DNA from: Planctomycetota bacterium
GTDB taxonomy: Bacteria; Planctomycetota; UBA11346
Direction of reading: 5' to 3'
DNA: 64,000 nt
Assembly: GCA_016745075.1 (NCBI GenBank)
Contig: JADGDD010000006.1
Coordinates: forward strand, 209,436-273,435
The notes beneath the pieces are model-generated. The model worked only from the letters and a program-made list of their open reading frames with translations, was not told the DNA's origin and searched no databases. The position numbers were made by a program, and so were the translations under genes. How positions within the stretch are numbered: position 1 is the first letter of the stretch; each line of letters begins with the position of its first letter. This document shows positions 27,501 to 35,053 of this stretch, one piece after another.

Positions 27501-27599
27501 CTGTGCTTCTTTTTCCGTAATTTCTTTGAGAAGATGTGATTCAGCATACGTATTGGTGCTTATGACGAGGCTGCCAATGAGTGCGGTAAGTGTCTTCAT
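24591..27599 (-). CDS. secreted protein with two SUMF1/FGE-type domains
   Basis: 1002 residues, GGGAGC upstream, signal peptide ending ...STNTYAES. The first ~370 residues are an unrecognised beta-rich region containing a D-x-D-G-D segment (CKDVDGDGDMQDDY) that may bind calcium. SUMF1 domain 1 is at ~380-600 (WAADGFRLPTVSEW, GLYDMLGNAAELVWNYG, GLRFVRRDSG). Domain 2 is at ~640-960 (WDIDGYRLPTEAEYEYAIGG, SFGLYDILGNVCQATN, GFRPVAKPVD). The paired cysteines of true formylglycine-generating enzymes are missing after the GGS-type motif, so activation of sulfatases is unlikely. No sulfatase gene is nearby. It is divergent from the LacI regulator at 27688. Confidence 0.8.
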   Translation of the reverse strand: MKTLTALIGSLVISTNTYAESHLLKEITEKEAQWNSEQHVWQPKHSSDTTTAINVRIVAHADKMTRHGFGGHNGGKGNTPNSYRYGASKATSPAESIPIFHCKDVDGDGDMQDDYIAAIPFSLTEEMGLKSWPFTATYPNRISGRFYGGVSWHISNSTPKEYSFCKEMGINADHSLSWFDMRAESQPLQGSANEKKSDSHLQLYWAMLWQKKDFLADGDKYPVTFNDESRLGSMCIRTYWYGYDDVRMIVKDGDKLFISENNFDIPTKGYTKKKPGRQFVLYPTKANWAPYTPDPKLIRFDKEQAQFSKHNFTDVQGVGWYLAKDTLAGPMAHIKWYGFEADAVVNRPDYPSTNIDMAAISGKDGVQDFYMATCETPYLLWKKIHRFGDAPFQTFEARYNFMKNGDMGSMQNGGKHGQQEPATNFTLYDALSMCNTLSLMEGREACYYIDPEYSIEFKGQHLQTLVNSAPSGRRNYDNPTYTQISKPTIYVKWAADGFRLPTVSEWSTAFAQGGNTRANEQTSSTYAVGTGTANTAGLYDMLGNAAELVWNYGDNCPPETTTMTVLGGSFLHTDNPGIMSISPYGDDAFYGRGDIGLRFVRRDSGLAAPASGKTSAHTWTITAGHKTPMHKNTAEPKQILKMASLPQALFTRGRDNTQVQVDGFDMAIHPITYGQWMKVYFWATEHGYSFSHDGDMGSMYYYQHTHSPDEPVTRITWHDMVVWCNALSEMENKVPVYYTDDHYTNIYKNAFTYRPIKVDSNELATNTGQWFRKHTNTTCGNGNGHLEPFLFERWDIDGYRLPTEAEYEYAIGGGTKDKYFWGSNPAEKDDYVWDWHNAGGRTHPVGQKKPNSFGLYDILGNVCQATNSGAKARKDRDPLLDTNNPTASRYAVYGLDEKEVSYKRPPTILAGCSWLYGAPEYKSSHGIMNEPQNYLDNLHYFSEVGFRPVAKPVDVLFSIDGKVYTVTGPARTAVAIQSGKKITIDGRIEGNTLNAHSVQGAE

Positions 27600-27687
27600 A
27601 AATGCTCCCTTATGTAGCAGTATAGCACAAGCTTTTATTGATATTACAAAAAATATGCTGTTTCTTTTCTTTAGACTTGAGATTTGA

Positions 27688-28722
27688 ATGAATCCCTATA
27701 TCATCCCACGTGGGATGATCGATAAAACACAGAAGAGACCGGCTACCTTAGAAGACCTTGCGCGTGCGAGCGGAGTCTCTCGTCGTGTTGTTTCAGCGGT
27801 CTTGAACTCAGACCGAGCCAAGGGTAAGATAGGATATAGCGAAGAGACAAAACTAGCTGTTGAGGCAGCTGCTCAGGCATTGAATTACCGTAGGAACCGA
27901 ACCTCTACCAACCTCAAAGAAAAACGTCATGGAGTGATCGGGGTTTTGGCAAGTTCCTTGTATAGTATCCCGAATGTTACACCGCAGCCAATTATTGAAT
28001 GTGCAGCACGTCATAACTTGTTAGTGACTTTTGAAATTATTCAGCCGAATAAAGTGCCGCAGTTTATTCAAGATGATGTTGTTGATGGTTTGTTATTATT
28101 TGAAAATGTTGGTTCTCAGTTAGAAGAAGAAATTGACCGGTTAGGCATTCCTTGTGTCTATTCTAACGCAGGGATGTATCATCGGCCATATGCTATTGAA
28201 TATGATGAGCGCCAGAACATGGAGCAGATTGTTGCACAATTTGCGGCACAGGGACGCAAGCGTATCGTGTTATTTTTATCGAGTATTGGGGTTATCGCAG
28301 AAGAGCGTGAACAAGGTTTGCGCGAGTCTTGTGCGCAGCACGGTTTGTTAGAGCCAATAATATTCTGTCATACGGGATCAAAAGCAGAGCAGATACGAGC
28401 TGTGTTAGAACCACAATTGCCACAATTTCTGGCGCAACACAGGGATATAGATGCAATTATTTTAAATCAAGATGTAGCAGCACCTGTTGTCTATCATGCT
28501 TTGGCAGAAATGAGTAAGGCAGTTCCAAATGATGTTGCGGTTATCGGTCTTCATAATCAACAAGTAGACTATGCTGTCACACCGCAGCTTTCAAGTACAG
28601 CGATGAATTATTATAAAGCAAACGCTGCTTCTGTAGATTTATTGGTTGAAGTGATCAAAGGCACAGCAGAAGTGGGCATACGCTGGCATTATTATAATTA
28701 TATTCAACGGGCTTCGACCTAG
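27688..28722 (+). CDS. LacI-family transcriptional regulator
   Basis: 344 residues. HTH: ATLEDLARASGVSRRVVSAV, followed by a hinge with ALNYRRNRTSTNLKEKRHGV. The effector domain is of the periplasmic binding protein type (GVIGVLASSLYSIPN, VDGLLLFENV, DAIILNQDVAAPVVYHALAE, VAVIGLHNQQVDYAVTP). Such regulators bind sugars. Two starts are possible: 27688, used here, and 27715, which would give a more usual N-terminus; neither has a strong Shine-Dalgarno. A 20-base palindrome covers the second start. It is divergent from the SUMF1 operon and 13 bases before the deiodinase-like gene. Confidence 0.9.
   Translation: MNPYIIPRGMIDKTQKRPATLEDLARASGVSRRVVSAVLNSDRAKGKIGYSEETKLAVEAAAQALNYRRNRTSTNLKEKRHGVIGVLASSLYSIPNVTPQPIIECAARHNLLVTFEIIQPNKVPQFIQDDVVDGLLLFENVGSQLEEEIDRLGIPCVYSNAGMYHRPYAIEYDERQNMEQIVAQFAAQGRKRIVLFLSSIGVIAEEREQGLRESCAQHGLLEPIIFCHTGSKAEQIRAVLEPQLPQFLAQHRDIDAIILNQDVAAPVVYHALAEMSKAVPNDVAVIGLHNQQVDYAVTPQLSSTAMNYYKANAASVDLLVEVIKGTAEVGIRWHYYNYIQRAST
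27700..27719. promoter_or_regulatory. perfect 20-base palindrome at the LacI gene start, candidate operator
   Basis: ATCATCCCAC/GTGGGATGAT is perfectly self-complementary with a CG centre, as in many LacI-family operators. It lies within the first codons if the gene starts at 27688, or spans the start codon if it begins at 27715. Either position would let the regulator block its own transcript and, across the short divergent gap, the SUMF1 operon. Confidence 0.55.
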
Positions 28723-28735
28723 AAAAGAGAATGAT

Positions 28736-30979
28736 ATGTATAAATTCATATTAGTGATACTGTGTTGTGGTACGCTGTTATCAGCACAGGAACGAAGTGT
28801 TGATGAATGGATTGCCCATGTGCAGAAAGAAACACAGGAGCAAATAGCAGACTGGGCCGCGCATCCAGAGCGTGAGCTTATTTTGTTAGGTGGTTCTTTG
28901 TGCTCAAAAAATCATCCTGGCAAAAACGGACATGTGAAGGAGTACCCCAAACGGCATCAAGAGGCAATAGCAGCCTTTAAGGCTTTTATGGCAAGCCGTG
29001 GTGAAGAATTATTACAGAGTTGGTTAGCCGGTGAGCAACTGTCAGCAGAGGATGCCGTTTATGAACGTCTGTTCTATGCCTTGAAAATGAGTATGCACGC
29101 CAAGCAACATAGAGACAGTAAAAAACGTCTTTATGTGCCGCCATTATCTCAAGAACACATACAAGCAGCAGAAAAGGAACTCAAACAGTTAACGAAGCAA
29201 GGCCAAGCGCTTATGATGAAAGGCTTTGAAACTCATGTGCTTAGTAATGAAGATATAGATGTTTTACGACGGTTTCACATTGCTATTGGTACCCGCTGTG
29301 TTGGTGGTACACCTTATATGCCTTTTCGTATGGGGCTCACCACTGTAGAAAAAAATACTGCAATACTTGGCATACCGGCGAGTGATGTGGGTGTGGCTCC
29401 TTTATCATCTGTGCTGGCGCGTAGCACGTATTCTGACATGCCAGATTGGGACTTTCCGCAACTTATTCCGATGCGTTCTGATGGTATATTAGAATTATTA
29501 CATTGTATTCGTGCGTTTGATTCTGATGGAAAAAAAGTGGTACCGTCAGCATGGCAGCAAGCGCAACCAGAATTGCGTACTTTATCTGAGATACGAGGGG
29601 AGAAACCATTACTTATCATTGCAGCAGATGCCACGGACTGTTTTTTGCCATTTGCTTTTTCTGAATTAGAAGTGTTGTATCAAGCTTACAAAGATCGTGT
29701 TGAATTCTTATTTGTGAATACCACGATTCATGACAACCACATGTCACCACAAGAATATTTTGATCGTGTTCCCAATGGTTTAAAAGCCTATGTCGGGCAC
29801 CCATTTACCCAAGAGGAACGAGCCAGAACTGCAAAGAATTTGTATATGCGTTATCCACACGTAACTGTTCCCTGTGCTGTTGATGATGCTGGTAGTACCT
29901 TTGAAGGGTTATATGGTTCGCAAGGAGGTAGTGCGGCCTTACGTCTCATTGATCGTACTGGTAATCTGGCAGATAGTTGTTGGACACCATTTTGTGGAAC
30001 CATTTGGGCAAATGAAGTTGAATTATCTATCCGTCGCCTCCTTGCCAATGATGGTTGTCATGACCCAGCATGGGCAGAGAGAGTAATGATACCTAGAAAA
30101 GGAAAAATTCAGAAAGGGGCTGTTGCATCGCCAATGCTGGTACGACATTCGTTCGATCTACGTGAACGGGTTGTGTTAACTTTGAAGAGTGCTGTTATTA
30201 CAGCTGTGTCTCCAGAGAGTATTCAGGTTAAGGTGCGTACTAAAAAAGAAAGCGTTACGCATACCTTAGTGTTATCAGCGCATACACGTCTACAAACAGG
30301 TGATGGTCAGTTACTCAGTGCAGCTGATTTAACTGTTGGTAAGAAAGTGAGTGTTGATTATTGGGCAGACCAGCGCTTTGGTAAACCAGTCGCAAAACAT
30401 CTTACCAAAGTAGATCATACTCGGTTATGTGGTACAGGATTTATACAGGTTGGCGATACCCGTTTTGAAATAGAATCAAAAGGCGGGAATTATGGCTATC
30501 GTGGTTGGCAGCAAAACTACATAACTACAGGCGATAGTGATGCTGAATTTGCAGTTCGACGTATTGTTGTATTCGGTAATCCTGCTCGCCCTGCTCCCGT
30601 TTGGTTGTGCGGGACTATCGAATCGATAGATACCCAACATCGTACTCTGACAGTACGGCAAAAAGTAGCAGCACCAAACGAACTGCTCGGCTTTCAATAC
30701 AACCGCTTAGCAGAAGGGAAAGCCGTTCTGACTGATAATATCATATCCCGTCAAAAGGCGGTTGCGCATTGGATGGAGCGTAGCGGGGATGCATTACTTC
30801 GAACCATTCGCATTGATGATGGTGTTGAAATTTTTCATAACGGTCGTTTTGATGGCACCATTGCTGATATTCATGTTGGTGATGCGATTGGGGTTGAATA
30901 CATTACTCACCAAGAATATGAAGATCTTATTAACCCAGAAAAAATCCGTATCAGCACAGTGGTTCTTGAAAAAAACTAA
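28736..30979 (+). CDS. secreted deiodinase-like thioredoxin-fold protein, paralogue 2
   Basis: 747 residues with signal peptide MYKFILVILCCGTLLSAQ. Helical N-terminal region to ~285. Residues ~290-430 form the deiodinase/thioredoxin-like domain: EKPLLIIAADATDCFLPF, LEVLYQAYKDRVEFLFVNTT, VTVPCAVDD, GSAALRLIDRTGNLA. As in the paralogue at 11575, the motif is A-x-D-C-F rather than a selenocysteine loop, and no internal TGA codon interrupts the frame. The C-terminal ~300 residues have three or more small beta modules (AVITAVSPESIQVKV, IESIDTQHRTLTVRQK, IADIHVGDAIGVEYI). It lies 13 bases after the LacI gene, so it is probably co-transcribed and sugar-regulated. The activity is unknown. Confidence 0.65.
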   Translation: MYKFILVILCCGTLLSAQERSVDEWIAHVQKETQEQIADWAAHPERELILLGGSLCSKNHPGKNGHVKEYPKRHQEAIAAFKAFMASRGEELLQSWLAGEQLSAEDAVYERLFYALKMSMHAKQHRDSKKRLYVPPLSQEHIQAAEKELKQLTKQGQALMMKGFETHVLSNEDIDVLRRFHIAIGTRCVGGTPYMPFRMGLTTVEKNTAILGIPASDVGVAPLSSVLARSTYSDMPDWDFPQLIPMRSDGILELLHCIRAFDSDGKKVVPSAWQQAQPELRTLSEIRGEKPLLIIAADATDCFLPFAFSELEVLYQAYKDRVEFLFVNTTIHDNHMSPQEYFDRVPNGLKAYVGHPFTQEERARTAKNLYMRYPHVTVPCAVDDAGSTFEGLYGSQGGSAALRLIDRTGNLADSCWTPFCGTIWANEVELSIRRLLANDGCHDPAWAERVMIPRKGKIQKGAVASPMLVRHSFDLRERVVLTLKSAVITAVSPESIQVKVRTKKESVTHTLVLSAHTRLQTGDGQLLSAADLTVGKKVSVDYWADQRFGKPVAKHLTKVDHTRLCGTGFIQVGDTRFEIESKGGNYGYRGWQQNYITTGDSDAEFAVRRIVVFGNPARPAPVWLCGTIESIDTQHRTLTVRQKVAAPNELLGFQYNRLAEGKAVLTDNIISRQKAVAHWMERSGDALLRTIRIDDGVEIFHNGRFDGTIADIHVGDAIGVEYITHQEYEDLINPEKIRISTVVLEKN

Positions 30980-31055
30980 GAGCAACCAGCGAATATTTAT
31001 TTGAAGCAGCGTGGTGTTTTGAAAAAAAATCTATGCTGTACCGTGTTTTATTTTG

Positions 31056-32375
31056 TTAGGTTGGTTGATGAGGAACGAGTCGAATTCGATCAATATCTAT
31101 GTTGCCACTACCAGCATAGATTCGGATGGTATTATCGCCCGTTTGTAATTGTATGATGCCCGCATCTATTTCCTGCCAAGCCGTACATTGTGGATAATGA
31201 ATAGTTTTATCATAACGGTCTTCACCGCTGTAATGTGGGTCTTCGTGTTTGGTGTGATTCACAAGTAAAACATTTTGTTGGTCGCCAGTGGCCGCTCGGT
31301 AGCGTATGTACAAATGATAGTGAGCGCAGATACCTGATTGTACAAAGAAGATGATGCCAGCGTGTAAGTAATCAAAGCCGCTCACATAGCCTGTACCCGT
31401 ATGATCAGAATGGTCAGTGGTGCGATATGTACCGAGTAATGCCCCGCAAGCCTGTTCAACCGTGGCAGCATCAAGCTCTATACAGACCCGTCCTGCATGG
31501 GGTTCAGCGGCGAGAGCGACACCCTGTATATTGGGAGTAATCGGAATAATACTGCCATCATCATTATAGAACAATTCGTCGCACATCAGGCTACGCGTTT
31601 CGCTTATGCCAGAAACCCAAGCGCTATGATGGAAAGCAAACCAGCGGTTTTTATAGGCGGTAATAGAACCGTGATTGGTTCCAGCCTGCCGCTCAAAGCG
31701 CGGGATATAAATGCCCATGGATGTATATGGCCCAAGCGGATGATCAGCAATAGCATAATACATTGCCTGTGGCCATTGTCCGTTGGGTAAACCTGGGTAG
31801 GATAAATAGTATTTTCCCTTGTAGCTGTGTAGCCACGGACCTTCGTAGAAATCTTGTAGTTGATCTGTTAATTCAACGATGGTATCTGGAAGAGCAGATA
31901 ATAAATCATCACTAAGCTGGCAGGCAAAACCTTGACCACCATAGCCCCAATACAGGTAAGGGGTATCGTCAGTATCAACAAAGAGTGCAGGGTCTTGCCC
32001 ATGTTCAACGCCCTGAATATAGCCAATATCGGTAAATGGCCCTTCAGGGTGTGAGCACACAGCTAGCCCAGTGCGGAAGTGATTTGTGCCTTTCTCATAG
32101 GCGCAATAAACTAAATAATATTGCCCATTACGATAGACGGCATCAATTGCCCACATATGGCTTGATGCCCAACTGACATCTTGTAAGTGGAGGGCAACGC
32201 CATGATCTGTCCAGTTTACTAAATCGGTGGTGGAAAAAACATGGTAACTAACCATGGTGTCATGGGTATTGGTACCTGGTTCATCATGAGAGCCATAAAT
32301 AAATAAACGGTCATCATTAGGCCAAACATGGGCTGCAGGGTCAGCAGAGAAAACAGTTGAAATAATAGGGTTCAT
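31056..32375 (-). CDS. GH43-family glycoside hydrolase with C-terminal CBM6-like domain
   Basis: 439 residues with no signal peptide, so probably cytoplasmic. Five-bladed propeller with GH43 catalytic residues: Asp12 in STVFSADPAAHVW, an aspartate in WAIDAVYRNGQYYLVY and a glutamate in YEGPWLHSYKGKYYLSYPG. TNHGSITAYKNRWFAFHHSAW closes the propeller. Residues ~305-436 form a CBM6-like jelly roll (DHTGTGYVSGFDYLHAGIIF, HLYIRYRAATG, GSGNIDIDRIRLVPH). Likely substrates are arabino- or xylo-oligosaccharides. The upstream AraC gene (start 33369) is on the same strand, 58 bases away. Confidence 0.9.
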   Translation of the reverse strand: MNPIISTVFSADPAAHVWPNDDRLFIYGSHDEPGTNTHDTMVSYHVFSTTDLVNWTDHGVALHLQDVSWASSHMWAIDAVYRNGQYYLVYCAYEKGTNHFRTGLAVCSHPEGPFTDIGYIQGVEHGQDPALFVDTDDTPYLYWGYGGQGFACQLSDDLLSALPDTIVELTDQLQDFYEGPWLHSYKGKYYLSYPGLPNGQWPQAMYYAIADHPLGPYTSMGIYIPRFERQAGTNHGSITAYKNRWFAFHHSAWVSGISETRSLMCDELFYNDDGSIIPITPNIQGVALAAEPHAGRVCIELDAATVEQACGALLGTYRTTDHSDHTGTGYVSGFDYLHAGIIFFVQSGICAHYHLYIRYRAATGDQQNVLLVNHTKHEDPHYSGEDRYDKTIHYPQCTAWQEIDAGIIQLQTGDNTIRIYAGSGNIDIDRIRLVPHQPT

Positions 32376-32433
32376 TTCAGTAGTTTATTTGTTGAACGTT
32401 GCTGAACTAGAACAAAGCAACGGCGTAGTAGCA

Positions 32434-33369
32434 TTATCGTCCAGTTTCCTGTTGGCGGTATTGACGTGGGCTGCTACCAATACATTTACGAAACTGTCTG
32501 GTAAAATAATTGCTATCATTAAAGCCAACAGCAAAGGCAATAGCTGTAATTGGTTCATGACTATGCCGCAATAAGTCCATCGCTTTGGCAAGGCGGATGC
32601 GTAAAAGATAATCTATGGGGCTATGTCCTGTAGCTGCGTGAAAGACTTCAAGAAAACGACTGCGTGCAAGCCCGGCACGGGTGGCAAGTTCGTCTAGTCG
32701 CCATTCTTCTGCGTAGCGTGATTCTAAAAGACTAATGACATCGCCAAGTCGTAGTAAAGCGGTTCCTTCACCGCTTGGATGTTGTCCATAATGGCGGGCA
32801 AGAAAAACAAGTGCTCTGGTTAATTCAGCAACGGCATAGGCCGCTTTTCCTGGATCATCTGTAGCTAGTTCTGCTGCAATAGTGTTACAGATCGCTAGGA
32901 GTTTACTCACAGCACGCGGCTCTAGCCGTAGTCGTGAACGAAACTGGTGTTGTATCCGATATTGTGGTTCTAAAGTAAAAAATGCGTGATAACCAGATAG
33001 TCGATTCAGGTAGTCATGTGGCAGAGGTAACCGCTGTGGGTCAAACATAATATTGACCAATTGCAGCTTGTTACAGTTTGAAAAATAATGCTGTTGTTTA
33101 CCAGCAAAAGCGAAGACATCTCCTGTTTTTACTGGGAAGCAGGTATGGTCTATCCAGTGATCGGCTTGGCCAGCGGCAACAATAGCAACTTCAGTGAAAT
33201 CGTGATAATGCGGTATTTCAGTCAGGTCATCAACGGAACGTTGTTTATTTTGCGTCTGCTGTGGTGTGATAATAGCCAGCGGAAGATCGTCTGAGAAATA
33301 CGTATGGCTAGCAGCTAACATGGTCGGCACATAGTCCAGATATAATGGTGTATTGTCAAGGATACTCAT
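32434..33369 (-). CDS. AraC-family transcriptional regulator
   Basis: 311 residues. An N-terminal cupin (HYHDFTEVAIVAAGQADHWI, VKTGDVFAFAGKQQHYF) senses a small ligand. The C-terminal domain at ~210-305 is the double HTH (RLDELATRAGLARSRFLEVF, HSPIDYLLRIRLAKAMDLL, ITAIAFAVGFNDSNYFTRQF, GSSPRQY). It resembles RhaS/RhaR/XylR-type activators. It is divergent from the xylulokinase gene and precedes GH43 on the same strand, so it likely switches on both in response to a pentose or related sugar. Confidence 0.93.
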   Translation of the reverse strand: MSILDNTPLYLDYVPTMLAASHTYFSDDLPLAIITPQQTQNKQRSVDDLTEIPHYHDFTEVAIVAAGQADHWIDHTCFPVKTGDVFAFAGKQQHYFSNCNKLQLVNIMFDPQRLPLPHDYLNRLSGYHAFFTLEPQYRIQHQFRSRLRLEPRAVSKLLAICNTIAAELATDDPGKAAYAVAELTRALVFLARHYGQHPSGEGTALLRLGDVISLLESRYAEEWRLDELATRAGLARSRFLEVFHAATGHSPIDYLLRIRLAKAMDLLRHSHEPITAIAFAVGFNDSNYFTRQFRKCIGSSPRQYRQQETGR

Positions 33370-33376
33370 AGATCTA

Positions 33377-33399
33377 CTGTCAGTATCTTGTTATGACAG
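33377..33399. promoter_or_regulatory. inverted repeat between araC-type gene and xylulokinase
   Basis: CTGTCA (33377-33382) and TGACAG (33394-33399), a perfect 6-base inverted repeat with an 11-base spacer, eight bases upstream of the AraC-type gene start. AraC proteins more often bind direct repeats, so the role is uncertain. Confidence 0.3.
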
Positions 33400-33513
33400 C
33401 ATCAACCTATTTCTCATCAATTACTGTTCCGATCATATATGAAGGCCTTGGCTCAGATATGCGCTTCACACCTTTTTTCTTTTGTGCAGAGCAACAAAGA
33501 GAAAGAATCAATC

Positions 33514-35037
33514 ATGAGTGAATATGTTCTTGGAATTGATGCGAGTACACAGTCTATCAGTGCGGTATTATATGGTGCAGATGGGCCAATTGCAGAAAAG
33601 AGTCTCAATTACGATCAAGCTCTGCCGCAGTATGGAACCAGCGGTGGTGTACTACCACATGAGAATCCGCAGTTGGTCCATGCGCCACCGCTCATGTGGG
33701 TAGAGGCTTTGGATCAGCTCTTGTTATCTGTGAAAGAATGGCCACTTGCTGAAGTTGTTGCTATTGCCGGAGCAGCTCAGCAACATGGTTCTGTCTATCT
33801 GAATGGCTCGTTTGAGAAAATACTTTCTGGTCTTTCGGCGGATGCTCCATTACATCAACAGCTTGCAGCTTGTTTTTCTCGGGAAACAAGCCCAGTGTGG
33901 ATGGATTCATCAACTCGTGTTCAGTGCCAGCGTTTAGAATCGTCTGTTGGTGGTGCTGATCGCCTACGTGCGATTACAGGGAGTAATGCTTCTGAGCGAT
34001 TTACCGGCCCACAAATTGCACGATTTGCTGATGAGGAACCAGAAGCTTACGCACAGACACAGGCGATACGTCTTATTAGTTCATTTCATGCTTCGCTCTT
34101 ACTTGGAAAGCTTGCGCCAACGGATTATGGCGATGCTAGCGGTAGTAATTGTTTTGATGTGAAGAATCGGTGTTGGCATCAACCTTTATTGGAAAGCTGT
34201 GCTCCTCAACTTGGGCAGCGTTTGGGCAGGTGTGTTGCTCCTAGAACAGTACTTGGCGTTATTCATCCTTACGCAGTTGCACGATTTGGTTTTTCATCAT
34301 CTTGTACGATCTGTGCTTGGACAGGGGACAATCCAGCCAGTCTTGTCGGTCTTGGTTTAGAAAAATCTGGTGATTGCGCATTAAGCCTTGGGACAAGTGA
34401 TACCTTTTTTGCGACACTGGAAGAGATGCCCCGTTCTCTTGAGAGCCAAGGTCATGTTTTTGTGAGCGGCCATAATAAACCAATGTTATTACAGTGTTAC
34501 GCGAACGGTTCTCGCACCCGCGAAGCAATGAGGGAGCGTTGGGCGTATACGTGGGACGACTATAATACAGTTGTGGCAGCAACACCGGTTGGCAATAACG
34601 GGGCGCTTTTGGCATCATGGATTGTTCCAGAAATTACCCCGTATATTCCACAACCATGTGAACGTTCGCAGGGTTTGGAGAGGCATGCATCTGCTGGACA
34701 CTGGTGTCGGGCACTGCTTGAAGGGCAAATGCTTAGCCGCCGTCTTCATGCAGAAAGCCTTGGGCTTGAGCCTAAGCGTTTGCTGATAACTGGTGGAGCC
34801 GCTGTGAACCCCGTGATCCGTCAAATTATTGCTGATGTATTTGGCGTGCCTGTCACGTATAGTGCCAGCACCCTAGGAAGCGTTGCGCTTGGGGCAGCAC
34901 GGATGGCGTGGGCGCAGATAGGGAAGCCCGTTGTTGCAGTACAGGGGTCCGAGCAAGTGATCTTGCCGAATAAAAAACATACGGAGACCTATACGCAGAT
35001 GCTGGCATCTTACCGTTCTTTAGAACAGTCTTGTTAA
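33514..35037 (+). CDS. xylB: xylulokinase (FGGY carbohydrate kinase)
   Basis: 507 residues from the ATG at 33514, the usual FGGY length; the longer frame from 33439 adds a non-conserved leader. N-terminal nucleotide-fold strand: SEYVLGIDASTQSISAVLY. Substrate and motif segments: AAQQHGSVYLN, VWMDSSTRVQCQRLE, SNASERFTGPQIARF, AWTGDNPASLVGLGLEK, CALSLGTSDTFFATLE, ITGGAAVNPVIRQIIADVFG. The pattern, including TGDNPASL and the GSNASERFTG block, is close to the eukaryotic-type xylulokinases. It phosphorylates D-xylulose to xylulose 5-phosphate. It is divergent from the AraC gene and would use pentoses released by GH43. Confidence 0.88.
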   Translation: MSEYVLGIDASTQSISAVLYGADGPIAEKSLNYDQALPQYGTSGGVLPHENPQLVHAPPLMWVEALDQLLLSVKEWPLAEVVAIAGAAQQHGSVYLNGSFEKILSGLSADAPLHQQLAACFSRETSPVWMDSSTRVQCQRLESSVGGADRLRAITGSNASERFTGPQIARFADEEPEAYAQTQAIRLISSFHASLLLGKLAPTDYGDASGSNCFDVKNRCWHQPLLESCAPQLGQRLGRCVAPRTVLGVIHPYAVARFGFSSSCTICAWTGDNPASLVGLGLEKSGDCALSLGTSDTFFATLEEMPRSLESQGHVFVSGHNKPMLLQCYANGSRTREAMRERWAYTWDDYNTVVAATPVGNNGALLASWIVPEITPYIPQPCERSQGLERHASAGHWCRALLEGQMLSRRLHAESLGLEPKRLLITGGAAVNPVIRQIIADVFGVPVTYSASTLGSVALGAARMAWAQIGKPVVAVQGSEQVILPNKKHTETYTQMLASYRSLEQSC

Positions 35038-35053
35038 AAACGCTTCTTACGTA

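Noticed and set aside
24591..27599. formylglycine-generating enzyme (sulfatase activator)
   Set aside because: Catalytic cysteines are missing in both SUMF1 domains and no sulfatase gene is present in the window.
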